A DNA stretch of 64,000 bases from positions 62,001 to 126,000 of the forward strand of contig NZ_SMRU01000006.1 of the NCBI RefSeq assembly GCF_004354015.1, written 5' to 3'. Shown in pieces: positions 1 to 8,207 of the stretch (positions are counted from its first letter, which is position 1; each line of letters starts with the position of its first letter). Below the pieces are notes generated by a model, which searched no databases, had not been told where the DNA came from, and was given only the letters and a program-made list of their open reading frames with translations. The position numbers were made by a program, and so were the translations under genes. Origin of the DNA: Arthrobacter terricola. GTDB taxonomy: Bacteria > Actinomycetota > Actinomycetes > Actinomycetales > Micrococcaceae.

Positions 1-1
1 G

Positions 2-1147
2 TGGACCTACGTCTTCGAAATGGCCATCGTCGCGATTGCCGACGTCACCGCGTTCAGTATTTATATGGGGTTCTGGTTCCCCCAGGTTGACCGATGGATC
101 TGGGTCCTGGCGATCATCCTGGTCCTAGGCGCCATGAACCTGCTAAGCGTCAAGGTCTTCGGAGAGCTCGAGTTCTGGTTCTCGCTCGTCAAGGTGGTGG
201 CGATCATCGCCATGATTGCCGGCGGCGCGGCGATCATTGTGTTCGGATTCCACACGGCCGACGCCAGCGCGGCACCCAGCGTGGGCAACCTCGTCACCCA
301 TGGCGGCTTGTTCCCCAACGGTTTCGAAGGGCTCCTGGCCTCGTTCGCCGTCGTGATGTTCGCGTTCGGCGGGATCGAGACGATCGGCATCACCGCCGGC
401 GAAGCCGCCGACCCCAAGAAGGTCCTTCCCAAGGCCGTGAACACGGTCCCCGTGCGTGTCCTGCTCTTCTACGTCCTGACGCTCGCGGTGCTCATGAGCC
501 TCTTCCCCTGGAACGAGATCGGCAACAACGGCAGCCCGTTCGTGCAGATCTTCAGCGGCCTCGGGATCCCGGCGGCACCCCACATCCTGAATGCCGTGGT
601 GATCACTTCGGCTTTGTCGGCGATCAACAGCGACATCTTCGGAGCCGGGCGCATCCTCTTCGGACTTTCGCAGCAGGGACATGCTCCCAAGAGCTTCGGC
701 AAGGTTTCACGACACGGCGTTCCGTGGATGACCGTGGTCCTCATGGGAGGCATCCTCTTGGTAGGCGTCGTGCTCAATGCCGTGATCCCGGAGAACGTGT
801 TCCTGGTCATCGCTTCCATTGCCACGTTCGCGACCGTCTGGGTGTGGGTCATGATCCTCGCTTCCCATGTCGCCATGAAACGTGAGATCAAGCGCAAGGG
901 ACTCCCGGCGTCGGAATTCGCTTCGCCCTGGTGGCCCGCCGCGTCCGTGCTGACCATCGCTTTCATGGCACTCGTCATCACGATCCTCGGAGTCTTCGAT
1001 GACACACGTGTAGCCCTCTACGTGGGCGCGGTATGGCTCGTGCTCCTGGTTGTGGCGTACAAGCTGTGGGTCCGCGGCAATGGGCGCGTGCGCGCGGAAC
1101 TCGTTGACGAGACCTCGTCGCTCCCGGTGGTCGAGGCACGTTCTTAA
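2..1147 (+). CDS. amino acid permease, APC superfamily (5' end cut by window edge)
   Basis: This is the C-terminal part of an amino acid:proton symporter of the inner membrane; the reading frame is open from base 2, so the true start lies upstream. About nine hydrophobic segments remain. The stretch ending [17 protein letters not shown] and the later [17 protein letters not shown] are typical of the AAT family (CycA, ProY, AnsP, GabP). The Glu in GGIETIG lies in the conserved substrate-binding region. The specific amino acid cannot be told from this fragment. A large inverted repeat begins 7 bp after the stop. Confidence 0.9.
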   Translation, partial: WTYVFEMAIVAIADVTAFSIYMGFWFPQVDRWIWVLAIILVLGAMNLLSVKVFGELEFWFSLVKVVAIIAMIAGGAAIIVFGFHTADASAAPSVGNLVTHGGLFPNGFEGLLASFAVVMFAFGGIETIGITAGEAADPKKVLPKAVNTVPVRVLLFYVLTLAVLMSLFPWNEIGNNGSPFVQIFSGLGIPAAPHILNAVVITSALSAINSDIFGAGRILFGLSQQGHAPKSFGKVSRHGVPWMTVVLMGGILLVGVVLNAVIPENVFLVIASIATFATVWVWVMILASHVAMKREIKRKGLPASEFASPWWPAASVLTIAFMALVITILGVFDDTRVALYVGAVWLVLLVVAYKLWVRGNGRVRAELVDETSSLPVVEARS

Positions 1148-1153
1148 AGACAG

Positions 1154-1248
1154 CTGTTCCTGACCTCCTTTGACCAGACCCCGACGGCGGAGCGGCGTTG
1201 GGGTTCGGCGTGTCGGACGTCCGCGGATCCAAAGAAGGTCAGGAACAG
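1154..1248. repeat. 95-bp inverted repeat with 19-bp near-perfect arms
   Basis: The arms at 1154-1172 and 1230-1248 read CTGTTCCTGACCTCCTTTG and its reverse complement with one mismatch. The 57-bp centre is itself partly self-complementary (CCCCGACG facing CGTTGGGG). A second 7-bp inverted pair, CAGAGCC/GGCTCTG, follows at 1246-1252 and 1270-1276. It separates two genes on the same strand. It could be the terminator of the permease gene or a small MITE-like element; the sequence does not decide. Confidence 0.75.
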
Positions 1249-1342
1249 AGCCACACCGGGTGGACGGCGGGCTCTGTCGTCACCATCTGGACGACCGCCA
1301 AGGCCCGGAATACCATCAGGCCTGGTCCCGATCACCAGCCTT

Positions 1343-1957
1343 TTGGCCTTCGCCTTGACGGCGTTCGTCCTGATTGTCATTCCCGGCCCCAGCGTCCTCT
1401 TCGTGATCGGCCGGTCACTCGCCCTCGGCCGTATCGGCGGACTCTTGAGCGTCTTGGGAAACGCCTTGGGGATGGGTCCGCAGGTGGTCGCTGTCGCGTT
1501 GGGACTTGGGGCGGTCTTGGCACAGTCGGTGGTGGCATTCACGGCAATCAAATTCTGCGGCGCTGCGTACTTGGTCTACCTGGGCATCCAAGCGATCCGC
1601 CACCGCAACAGCGGCGCGGCGGCCGAGCGCACGCCGCCGACCCGATCAGCCTGGAGACTGGTCCGCGAAGGGTTCCTTGTGGGTGCGAGCAACCCCAAGT
1701 CAATCGTCTTCTTCGTTGCGGTGCTGCCCCAATTCGTGGACTACTCGGCCGGCAGCATTCCGTTGCAGCTTGCCGAGCTAGGAACGGTTTTCCTGGTGAT
1801 CGCGCTCCTATCGGACAGTGTCTGGGCCCTCGCGGCGGGCACCGCCCGGGAATGGTTTGCCCGTTCGCCGCGCCGGATCTCCACGTTGGGCGCCACCGGC
1901 GGGGTCATGATGATCGGGCTCGGCGGAACGCTGGCGCTGACGGGCACCAAGTCCTAA
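1343..1957 (+). CDS. LysE family amino acid exporter
   Basis: This is a 204-residue inner-membrane exporter of the LysE/RhtB superfamily, which pumps out amino acids or their analogues. The family signature IPGPSVLFVIGRSLALGR lies near the N-terminus, followed by the conserved GNALGM and AYLVYLGIQAIR segments; about six membrane helices are expected. The start is doubtful. TTG at 1343 is the first standard start, but the relatives I recall begin about seven residues earlier, which corresponds to a CTG at 1322 (LVPITSLLAFAL). No clear Shine-Dalgarno precedes either. The stop is 3 bp from the convergent secreted-protein gene. Confidence 0.85.
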   Translation: MAFALTAFVLIVIPGPSVLFVIGRSLALGRIGGLLSVLGNALGMGPQVVAVALGLGAVLAQSVVAFTAIKFCGAAYLVYLGIQAIRHRNSGAAAERTPPTRSAWRLVREGFLVGASNPKSIVFFVAVLPQFVDYSAGSIPLQLAELGTVFLVIALLSDSVWALAAGTAREWFARSPRRISTLGATGGVMMIGLGGTLALTGTKS

Positions 1958-1960
1958 CAG

Positions 1961-2596
1961 TCAGCCGACCGGCAGCCAATCCACCTTGGTACCCGTGTCG
2001 TAGACGCGGCACACGCGCTGACCTTCCTGGGTTGGGCCGTCAACGAGCTTCGTGGTGGTGTTCATCAGGATGTCGTGGGCGGGTAGGCCGGACGTCCCGG
2101 TTGATGCCACTGGCGCTCCGGCGAACGAGATGGAAACAACCGTGAACGGCCTGGGGACGACCGTTCCGGAGACCACTGATGAACTCGCGGCGTCAGCTTG
2201 GAGCCGTGCCGTGCAGCTGTCCTCGATGTGCTGAAGCTGCGCCGCGGTCAGTCCCCCGGCACCGGGAGCGGGGGCCGGGGCTGCGGGGGCCGCTGGGGCC
2301 GGCGCGGGCGCGGCCGCCGTCGCTGCGGGTGCGGGGGCTGCGGGTGCAGCGGGAGCGGCGCTAGGCGCTGCCGAAGGGCTTGACGCGGCAGGACTTGCGG
2401 GCGCTGCGGAAGGCGTACCTGGCGCCGCAGATGACGACTTGGCTGGGCTCGGGGCGGCTGCGCTTGCCGTTGCCGATGGTGGCGCCGCAGCCTCGGAGTG
2501 CGAGGCCACTTGCGAGGCGTTGAGGGTGATCGCCCCGGCCAGGCCCACCGCAACCACGCCCCCAACGACGATTCCTGCTTTTGCCGCTCGTTTCAT
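1961..2596 (-). CDS. Ala/Pro-rich secreted or membrane-anchored protein
   Basis: This is a 211-residue protein of unknown function. Residues 1-30 form a signal peptide or anchor: basic MKRAAK, then a Gly/Val/Ala hydrophobic core. Residues about 35-112 are a low-complexity Ala-Pro-Ser spacer, as in cell-wall-spanning linkers. The C-terminal 100 residues look folded and hold two cysteines (DSCTARL and RVCRVYD) that could form a disulfide outside the cell. I recognise no catalytic motif. It converges on lysE with almost no gap. Confidence 0.7.
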   Translation of the reverse strand: MKRAAKAGIVVGGVVAVGLAGAITLNASQVASHSEAAAPPSATASAAAPSPAKSSSAAPGTPSAAPASPAASSPSAAPSAAPAAPAAPAPAATAAAPAPAPAAPAAPAPAPGAGGLTAAQLQHIEDSCTARLQADAASSSVVSGTVVPRPFTVVSISFAGAPVASTGTSGLPAHDILMNTTTKLVDGPTQEGQRVCRVYDTGTKVDWLPVG

Positions 2597-3213
2597 TGTT
2601 CCTACTCACTTCCTGACCATTGCCCGGCTCCCGCCGTGCTTTCCCCTTGTAAAGCTCCCCTCCCCTGCAGCGCCGTCCTGCCGCGCCCGGTTACAGAACC
2701 GGTGCCTTCCTGCCGGGCGCAGCTGCCGAAAAGGTCCGGACCACAGGAAAGACGACGACGGCGGCACGCGCCCGCCGTCGTACGCGTGCCGAGTCTCCCG
2801 AGGGGAATCAGACCGGAAAAGTTCATTAATCAACCCCATCTGGCCGCGGCACGGAACCGCAGGGACACGTAGGACAGGGCCACCGAGCAGCCCCAGAAAC
2901 TGACGGATATTTTCGTCACGACGTGTCGGCAGCAACACCTTGTCCCCGCTTTGGAGGGGCGCGCGGGCCGGAGCGCTGCCGAACGCCGCGATGCATCGAG
3001 CGTAAATTCCGCGGCCCCGCGCGGGCATGCGTGGCGCCTACCCGTCTTTTCCATGCACTACTCGGATCACCACTTGCCGGCTCTCGGACACGTCCGAGTG
3101 GTAGCGCGAGTGGCACGAGTGGCGCTTGTTGGAGAACGGGTGGGAGGCACTCCTGTGCTGGATGTGATACGTGCCTACCGTGGGGCTCATAGGAACTGCG
3201 AAGGAGTGGCTCT
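2597..3213. other. 617-bp non-coding region with hairpins
   Basis: I find no convincing gene here; the open frames lack ribosome sites and protein-like composition. Two structures stand out. A 10-bp perfect hairpin has arms 2755-2764 and 2772-2781 (ACGACGGCGG/CCGCCGTCGT) and a 7-nt loop. An inverted repeat CTCGGAC-AC-GTCCGAG lies at 3083-3098, about 115 bp before the next start codon. The region must hold the promoters of the secreted-protein gene (leftward) and the BldC-like pair (rightward). An unrecognised small RNA is possible. Confidence 0.5.
3083..3098. promoter_or_regulatory. 16-bp inverted repeat, possible operator
   Basis: CTCGGAC and GTCCGAG are perfect 7-bp arms around a 2-bp centre. 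The site is upstream of the two-gene unit starting at 3214. Size and symmetry suit a dimeric regulator, but no regulator can be assigned. Confidence 0.35.
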
Positions 3214-3495
3214 ATGTTTGATCCCAAACGAAGGCACACCATGCGCGAAGGCGGACGGCACTACGTTCTGGCCGGCCGGCTCCAGCGGGTGTTTGCCCGT
3301 GCAGCTGAACAAGCCAAATCTGCGTCGTCACCGTTCAAGGTTGGCGATTACGTGAGCGGCGACGATCCTTTCAATGGCAGCCGGGAGGGCGTCGTGGCCG
3401 TGGTCAACGGCTCCTCCATCGGCCTGCGAACCAGCGCTCCCGGTGGAGGAGCGGTGGTCTACTACGACTACAGGCAACTCAGGAGGCCATGGTGA
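3214..3495 (+). CDS. small basic protein of unknown function
   Basis: This is a 93-residue protein with a basic N-terminal third (KRRHTMREGGRHY) and a C-terminal half that looks like a small beta barrel: FKVGDYVSGDDPFNG, VVAVVNGSSIGLRTS, AVVYYDYRQLRR. That resembles a KOW/SH3-like fold, though this is a guess from pattern only. AAGGAG stands 7 nt before the ATG. The gene overlaps the following HTH gene by 7 bp, so the two are probably translated together. No function is recognised. Confidence 0.65.
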   Translation: MFDPKRRHTMREGGRHYVLAGRLQRVFARAAEQAKSASSPFKVGDYVSGDDPFNGSREGVVAVVNGSSIGLRTSAPGGGAVVYYDYRQLRRPW

Positions 3496-3722
3496 CTATG
3501 GGAGCCGCCGGTATTCCAGCTTCACGATTCATGACCATCGCCGAGGTGGCCGAGGCTCTGCGGGTTTCCAAGATGACGGTGTACCGCCTGGTAAATTCGC
3601 ACGCCATCCAGGCCGTCCGCTTCGGACGTTCGTACCGCGTCCCGGAATCGGCTGTGGAGGACTACATCGAACACGCCACGGTGGATCCGGAACACCACCA
3701 CGACGACGGGTCCGGCCAGTAA
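3489..3722 (+). CDS. BldC-like / excisionase-type HTH DNA-binding protein
   Basis: This is a 77-residue DNA-binding protein. The segment FMTIAEVAEALRVSKMTVYRLV followed by AVRFGRSYRVPESAVEDYI is a complete MerR-type winged HTH of the excisionase/BldC family, close in pattern to mycobacterial Rv0500A. Such proteins are chromosomal regulators here rather than phage excisionases, since no integrase is nearby. The start is uncertain: AGGAGG sits 2 nt before ATG 3489 and 5 nt before GTG 3492. It overlaps the 3214 gene, so both belong to one transcript. Confidence 0.8.
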   Translation: MVTMGAAGIPASRFMTIAEVAEALRVSKMTVYRLVNSHAIQAVRFGRSYRVPESAVEDYIEHATVDPEHHHDDGSGQ

Positions 3723-3725
3723 CCG

Positions 3726-4868
3726 TTAACCCGCCGCGCGGACCGCGCGATTCCGTCCGAGGGACTTTGCTTTATACAGGGCTTCATCGGCCGCGGCGAT
3801 GATGTCCACCAGTTCGGAATCGGCAACCGTACTGGTGGCGATTCCATAACTCACGGTGGGAAACGTGATCCCGTCCGGCGCTTTGGCGGATGCGAGGCGG
3901 CGGCTGATCTCCGACGCGGTCCTGACGGCGCTGTCCGCGTCCGCGCCGGGGAGGAGGATGGTGAATTCCTCTCCCCCGTACCGGCAGACGATGTCCGTGC
4001 GGCGCACCGAGGCCTGGCACGCGGCGGCGAACGCCTGGATGGCGATGTCCCCTGCCGCGTGGCCGTGCCTGTCATTGAGGTCCTTGAAGTTGTCGAGGTC
4101 CGCGAGGATCAGGGTGGTCACAGAATCCATGGCGTCCTGCCGCTGGATCTCCTGTGCCGCGCGCTCCATGAATGCCGTGCGGTTGAACAGCCCGGTCAGG
4201 CCGTCCCTCGTGGCCCGCTCGTTGAGCGAATTAATGAGCTGCTCATTGCTCAACCCGGTCATGCTGTAAGACACGGTAACCAAGAGCACGATGGTGATCA
4301 CGCACGTGGTTGCCGGACTAAAGAACGTGTTGAACTCCGGACCGTCGGGCCCTTCGGCCAGGTAAACGAAGGAACGGCACAAGTAATACGCGCCGAGGAA
4401 TCCGGCGGCGAGGGCCAACGGCCGGTTGACCTTTGAATCCCGCGGCCGGAAAAGCCACAATTCCCGGGTGGCCAAGCCCAGGCCAACCCCCATCATGGCC
4501 AAATACACGAAGCCCCCGGACCAGGCGTTCGAGGCAGGATTTTCCACCGCCGACGCCACAGCCGTCACAACCGGCCCCGCGACAAGGACCCAAAGCGGTG
4601 CGCGGAGCAACCTCAACGAACGCGAGCCGGACCACACGCTCATAGCCCCGGCCACGAGCAAGCCGTTCCCGAGCGGATCGGCCCAGACCTGCTGCGGTGT
4701 GCCGGTCAGGAGGTACGCGGCGTTCCCGCCCAAGAGGAAAACGAGGGCGAGGCACCACCAGCCGCTGTACGGGGACTTGGTGTGGCGGTACGAACCAAAG
4801 AACAGCAGGCACAAGGTAAGCGTCACAATGCCCAGCGCTATCTTGAGACTGATCGGATCGAGCACCAT
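3726..4868 (-). CDS. membrane-bound diguanylate cyclase (GGDEF)
   Basis: This 380-residue enzyme should make cyclic di-GMP from two GTP. Residues 1-210 contain about six hydrophobic helices. The cytoplasmic GGDEF domain starts at RDGLTGLFNR and carries an intact active-site signature GGEEF at residues 298-302. RRTD ends five residues before it, matching the RxxD inhibitory I-site, so product feedback inhibition is likely. No PAS, EAL or HD-GYP domain is attached. The membrane part may sense an unknown signal. The gene stands alone, 123 bp from the end of the 3-hydroxybutyrate operon. Confidence 0.93.
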   Translation of the reverse strand: MVLDPISLKIALGIVTLTLCLLFFGSYRHTKSPYSGWWCLALVFLLGGNAAYLLTGTPQQVWADPLGNGLLVAGAMSVWSGSRSLRLLRAPLWVLVAGPVVTAVASAVENPASNAWSGGFVYLAMMGVGLGLATRELWLFRPRDSKVNRPLALAAGFLGAYYLCRSFVYLAEGPDGPEFNTFFSPATTCVITIVLLVTVSYSMTGLSNEQLINSLNERATRDGLTGLFNRTAFMERAAQEIQRQDAMDSVTTLILADLDNFKDLNDRHGHAAGDIAIQAFAAACQASVRRTDIVCRYGGEEFTILLPGADADSAVRTASEISRRLASAKAPDGITFPTVSYGIATSTVADSELVDIIAAADEALYKAKSLGRNRAVRAAG

Positions 4869-4913
4869 CTTCGTTCCCCCTCGGCACGAGTCCAGCGTGA
4901 GGGATCCGGGAAA

Positions 4914-4954
4914 CCCTGCCCGGAAACCATTAGTTAACAGGTTACCGGGCAGGG
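4914..4954 (-). terminator. hairpin after the 3-hydroxybutyrate operon
   Basis: CCCTGCCCGG at 4914-4923 and CCGGGCAGGG at 4945-4954 are perfect 10-bp arms around a 21-nt A/T-rich loop. It lies just beyond the stop of the leftward dehydrogenase gene and before the next leftward start. It has no U tract, so it is either a stem-loop terminator of the GC-rich type or a transcript end stabiliser. Confidence 0.55.
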
Positions 4955-4991
4955 GTCCGGCGCGGCCGGGAATGGTGAACGAAATGTGGCG

Positions 4992-5735
4992 TCAGCGGGC
5001 GGACCAGCCGCCATCCATCGTGTAACTGGCCCCGGTGACCATTCCGGCGTCGTCGGACGCTATCCAGGCAGCCAGCGACGCCACTTCCGCCGGCTCCACG
5101 AGGCGCTTCACCGCGGACTCGGTCAGCATGACTTTCGCCAGGACTTCCGCCTCAGGGATTCCGTGCAGCAAGGCCTGGTCGGCGATCTGCTTCTCGACGA
5201 GTGGCGTGCGCACATAGCCGGGATTGATGCAGTTGGACGTCACCCCGCGCGGTCCGCCTTCGAGCGCGGTCACCTTGCTGAGGCCTTCGAGCCCGTGCTT
5301 GGCCGAAACGTAGGCGCTCTTGAAGGCCGAAGCCCGCAATCCGTGGACGGAGGAGATGTTGATGATCCGCCCAAACCCATTCGCGTACATGTGCGGCAGC
5401 GCGGCCCTGGTGAGGAGGAACGGAGCCTCAAGCATGAGGGTCATGATGCGGCGGAATTCCGCCGGTTCGAATTCCTCGATCGGTGCGACCTTCTGGATCC
5501 CGGCGTTGTTGACCAGGATGTCGCAATCCAGGCTGAGCCCTGCCAAGGCGTCGGTGTCCAGCAAGTCGACCGCCCACGCGGTGCCGCCGATCCTGTCGGC
5601 GAGGGCCGCCGCTCCGGAGGCGTCGACGTCGGCCACCACCACTTTCGCGCCGCGCTGGGCGAGGGCCGTGGCACAGGCTGCCCCGATTCCGCTCGCTCCG
5701 CCGGTCACCAGTGCCTTGCGGCCTTCGAGCGTCAT
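4992..5735 (-). CDS. D-3-hydroxybutyrate dehydrogenase (SDR)
   Basis: This 247-residue cytosolic NAD-dependent enzyme should oxidise (R)-3-hydroxybutyrate to acetoacetate. The Rossmann signature TGGASGIG is at residues 11-18 and NNAG follows beta 4. The catalytic Ser (NISSVHG) and the Tyr/Lys pair (SAYVSAKHG) are present. The LLHGIPEAEVLAKVML stretch and the GASYTMDGGW end resemble 3-hydroxybutyrate dehydrogenases more than generic SDRs. Its start overlaps the stop of the upstream transporter gene as ATGA, so the two are coupled: uptake, then oxidation. Confidence 0.88.
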   Translation of the reverse strand: MTLEGRKALVTGGASGIGAACATALAQRGAKVVVADVDASGAAALADRIGGTAWAVDLLDTDALAGLSLDCDILVNNAGIQKVAPIEEFEPAEFRRIMTLMLEAPFLLTRAALPHMYANGFGRIINISSVHGLRASAFKSAYVSAKHGLEGLSKVTALEGGPRGVTSNCINPGYVRTPLVEKQIADQALLHGIPEAEVLAKVMLTESAVKRLVEPAEVASLAAWIASDDAGMVTGASYTMDGGWSAR

Positions 5736-7132
5736 GCGCGCGCACCGGTGGGCAGGCCGTGGCGCTCGGCGTCGGCGTTGTCCACGTCCTCAAGCGCCAC
5801 GCCTTTCGTCTCCTTGAGGGTCAAGACGACGACGGCGGTAATGGCGCACGCGACCACGAGGTAGATCGCGGTGGGGAGCCAGGATCCGGTGTCCTTGAGC
5901 CACTGGGTCGCCAGGAGCGGCGCCAGTGAACCGGCGAAGATCGATGTCACTTGGGAGCCGAGGGAGACGCCCGAATACCGCATGCGGGTGGGGAAGAGTT
6001 CGGTCATGATGGCCGGCTGGCCGGAGTACATAAAGGCGTGGAAGCACAAACCGATCGCGACGGCGGCCACGATCACGACGGCGTTCTTGGTGTCGAACAT
6101 CGGGAACGCCATGAACGGCCATACCGCACCCGTGACGGCGCCGATGAGGTATACCGGCTTGCGGCCCCACGTATCCGCGAGCCTGCCGACCTGCGGGATG
6201 ACGGCGAAATGGATCACGTGGGCAATGAGGAGCGCGAGGAGCAGGGATGAGGTGTCGTACTTGTCCACCGCCTTGAGGTAGACGATCGAGAAGCTCACCA
6301 CCAGGTAGTACATGATGTTCTCGGCGAACCTCAGCCCCATGGCCTGCAGGATGCCCTTGGGGTACTTGCGCAGGACCTCCCCGACGCCGTAACTGACGGC
6401 CTGTTCCTTCTCCACCTGGGCTTTCGCTTCGAGGAAGATAGGCGCCTCGGTGACGTGGGTCCGGATGTAGTAGCCCACGAAGACGATGATGGCTGAGAGC
6501 CAGAAGGCCACGCGCCAGCCCCAGCCGAGGAAGGCCGCGCTGCTGAGGGTAGTGGACATGATGAAGAGGACCAGGGTGGCCAGGAGGTTGCCCACTGGAA
6601 CGGCGGCTTGCGGCCAGCTGGACCAGAATCCACGCGACTGGTTGGGGCTGTGTTCCGCGACGAGGAGCACGGCACCGCCCCACTCGCCGCCCAGTGCGAA
6701 GCCTTGGATGAAGCGGAGCGCCACGAGCATGGCCGGAGCCCAGTACCCGACGTCGACGAAGCCAGGCAGGCAGCCCATCAGGAAGGTGGAAACCCCGACG
6801 ATGACGATCGTGAGCTGAAGTGTGGGCTTGCGTCCGAGCTTGTCGCCGATCTGCCCGAAGACAATGCCGCCCAAAGGCCGCGCCACGAAGCCGACCGCGT
6901 AGGTCAGGAACGCCTGGATGATGCCGTCAAGGTCATTGCCTGTGGAGGGGAAGAAGTACTTGCCGAAAACCAGGGTGGCGGCGGTGGCGTAGAGGAAGAA
7001 TTCGTACCATTCGACCACCGTGCCCACCATCGAAGCGGCGACGATTTTCTTGAGGCCTGCGCCTTTGCCGGGTGCTTGGCCTGCATTGCTTGCTTGGGCT
7101 GCTTTTCCCGTGGAGCGTTGTCCTACGCTCAT
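5732..7132 (-). CDS. MHS-family MFS transporter, probable 3-hydroxybutyrate/organic acid importer
   Basis: This is a 12-helix proton symporter of the metabolite:H+ symport branch (KgtP, ShiA, ProP relatives). Visible motifs are VVEWYEFFLYATAATLVF in helix 1, the loop GQIGDKLGRKPTLQLT and GFALGGEWGGAVLLVAEH. I chose ATG 7132 because AAGGAG ends 6 nt upstream of it; ATG 7138 directly abuts that site, and TTG 7207 would add an odd N-terminus. Cotranscription with 3-hydroxybutyrate dehydrogenase suggests the substrate, which is an inference. It is divergent from a LysR gene. Confidence 0.88.
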   Translation of the reverse strand: MSVGQRSTGKAAQASNAGQAPGKGAGLKKIVAASMVGTVVEWYEFFLYATAATLVFGKYFFPSTGNDLDGIIQAFLTYAVGFVARPLGGIVFGQIGDKLGRKPTLQLTIVIVGVSTFLMGCLPGFVDVGYWAPAMLVALRFIQGFALGGEWGGAVLLVAEHSPNQSRGFWSSWPQAAVPVGNLLATLVLFIMSTTLSSAAFLGWGWRVAFWLSAIIVFVGYYIRTHVTEAPIFLEAKAQVEKEQAVSYGVGEVLRKYPKGILQAMGLRFAENIMYYLVVSFSIVYLKAVDKYDTSSLLLALLIAHVIHFAVIPQVGRLADTWGRKPVYLIGAVTGAVWPFMAFPMFDTKNAVVIVAAVAIGLCFHAFMYSGQPAIMTELFPTRMRYSGVSLGSQVTSIFAGSLAPLLATQWLKDTGSWLPTAIYLVVACAITAVVVLTLKETKGVALEDVDNADAERHGLPTGARA

Positions 7133-7201
7133 GTCCATCTCCTTAGTGTCCACATCGACACGTGCTGTGATCCACAACACGAAATGCTCCCATGAGTATT
7201 G

Positions 7202-7251
7202 CTGCACAAATCGAGGCCTTCAATGGCCAAATCGGCACCAACTATGTGCAG
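7202..7251. promoter_or_regulatory. candidate LysR operator region
   Basis: The 129-bp divergent region between the transporter and the LysR gene contains the inverted pair CTGCACA (7202-7208) and TGTGCAG (7245-7251). The arms lie 36 bp apart, and the second is 10 bp before the LysR start. LysR proteins usually bind two half-sites in such a region. Promoter elements were not clear. Confidence 0.4.
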
Positions 7252-7261
7252 AATTGCAGAT

Positions 7262-8158
7262 ATGAAGGCGAATCCCGACGACCTCCTCATCCTCCTCGCA
7301 GTCTCCCGTTCCGGAAAGTTCACGACGGCGGCCCAAGCCCTGGGCTTGAACCACACCACGGTTTCGCGAAGGATAGCCGCCCTGGAGAAAGCGCTCGGAG
7401 GCCGCGTCCTGGCACGCGCCGCGGGCGGCTGGGAAGTCACGGAACTGGGCGCCGAAGCCGTGGCGGTCGCCGAGCGGATCGAGGCTGCGGTGGGCACGCT
7501 GGGAGCCGAAGACCACGCGCCCGACCCCATTGCCGGCGTCGTACGCATGACCGCGACTGACGGTTTCAGCGCATATATCGCGGCACCTGCCGTGGCGCGC
7601 TTGCGGCGCATCCACCCCGGTCTCACCGTGGAGATCATCACGGTAACCCGCCGGGCACTCCAGCAGCGCTCCGGCCTGGACCTGGAGGTAGTGGTGGGCG
7701 AACCCCAGGTGCACCGGGCAGAAGCCGTCCTGCTGGGCGAGTACATGCTGGGAATGTATGCGTCGCGGGAGTATCTGGCCTTCCACGGGGTTCCGGGCAC
7801 TGTGGAGGAATTGACGCGGCACCAGCTGGTCTACTTCGTGGACTCAATGCTCCAAGTGGACGATCTCGACGCTCCCCGCAGGCTGGTTCCCTCCATGCGT
7901 GACGGACTGAGTTCCACCAACGTCTTCGTCCACGTCGAAGCGACGCGCGCCGGGGCCGGGATCGGCTTCCTCCCGTGCTTCATGGCCGATCGGCACCCCG
8001 ACCTCGTCCGCCTGTTGCCATCGGACTTCGCCGAGCTCCTCCCCTACTGGATGGTCCTCCGGCCCGACTCCGCCCGCCGCCCCGCGGTCGCCGCCGTCGT
8101 ACAGGCACTGCAGGAGGAAACGGCCGCCCACCGCGAACTCCTGCTGGCCCGCCACTGA
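7262..8158 (+). CDS. LysR-family transcriptional regulator
   Basis: This 298-residue regulator probably controls the divergent 3-hydroxybutyrate transporter/dehydrogenase operon. The N-terminal winged HTH reads LILLAVSRSGKFTTAAQALGL, then HTTVSRRIAALEKALGG, with the family's Thr/Ser recognition positions intact. The remaining 230 residues form the periplasmic-binding-protein-like effector domain. I chose ATG 7262 (MKANPDD) because the HTH starts there at the usual distance; the frame is open up to 7199. No strong Shine-Dalgarno is visible, so a leaderless or weakly translated message is possible. Confidence 0.88.
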   Translation: MKANPDDLLILLAVSRSGKFTTAAQALGLNHTTVSRRIAALEKALGGRVLARAAGGWEVTELGAEAVAVAERIEAAVGTLGAEDHAPDPIAGVVRMTATDGFSAYIAAPAVARLRRIHPGLTVEIITVTRRALQQRSGLDLEVVVGEPQVHRAEAVLLGEYMLGMYASREYLAFHGVPGTVEELTRHQLVYFVDSMLQVDDLDAPRRLVPSMRDGLSSTNVFVHVEATRAGAGIGFLPCFMADRHPDLVRLLPSDFAELLPYWMVLRPDSARRPAVAAVVQALQEETAAHRELLLARH

Positions 8159-8207
8159 CGCTCGCTCACATCCGGCCGCCATTCGAGCAACGCCCGCGCA
8201 CTAAACC

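Noticed and set aside
2597..3213. Several open frames in the 617-bp gap, both strands
   Set aside because: They overlap each other, lack ribosome sites and have low-complexity Arg/Pro-rich products.
3489..3722. Excisionase-type HTH as evidence for a prophage or integrative element
   Set aside because: No integrase, attachment repeat or phage gene is near, and the protein fits the chromosomal BldC-like family.
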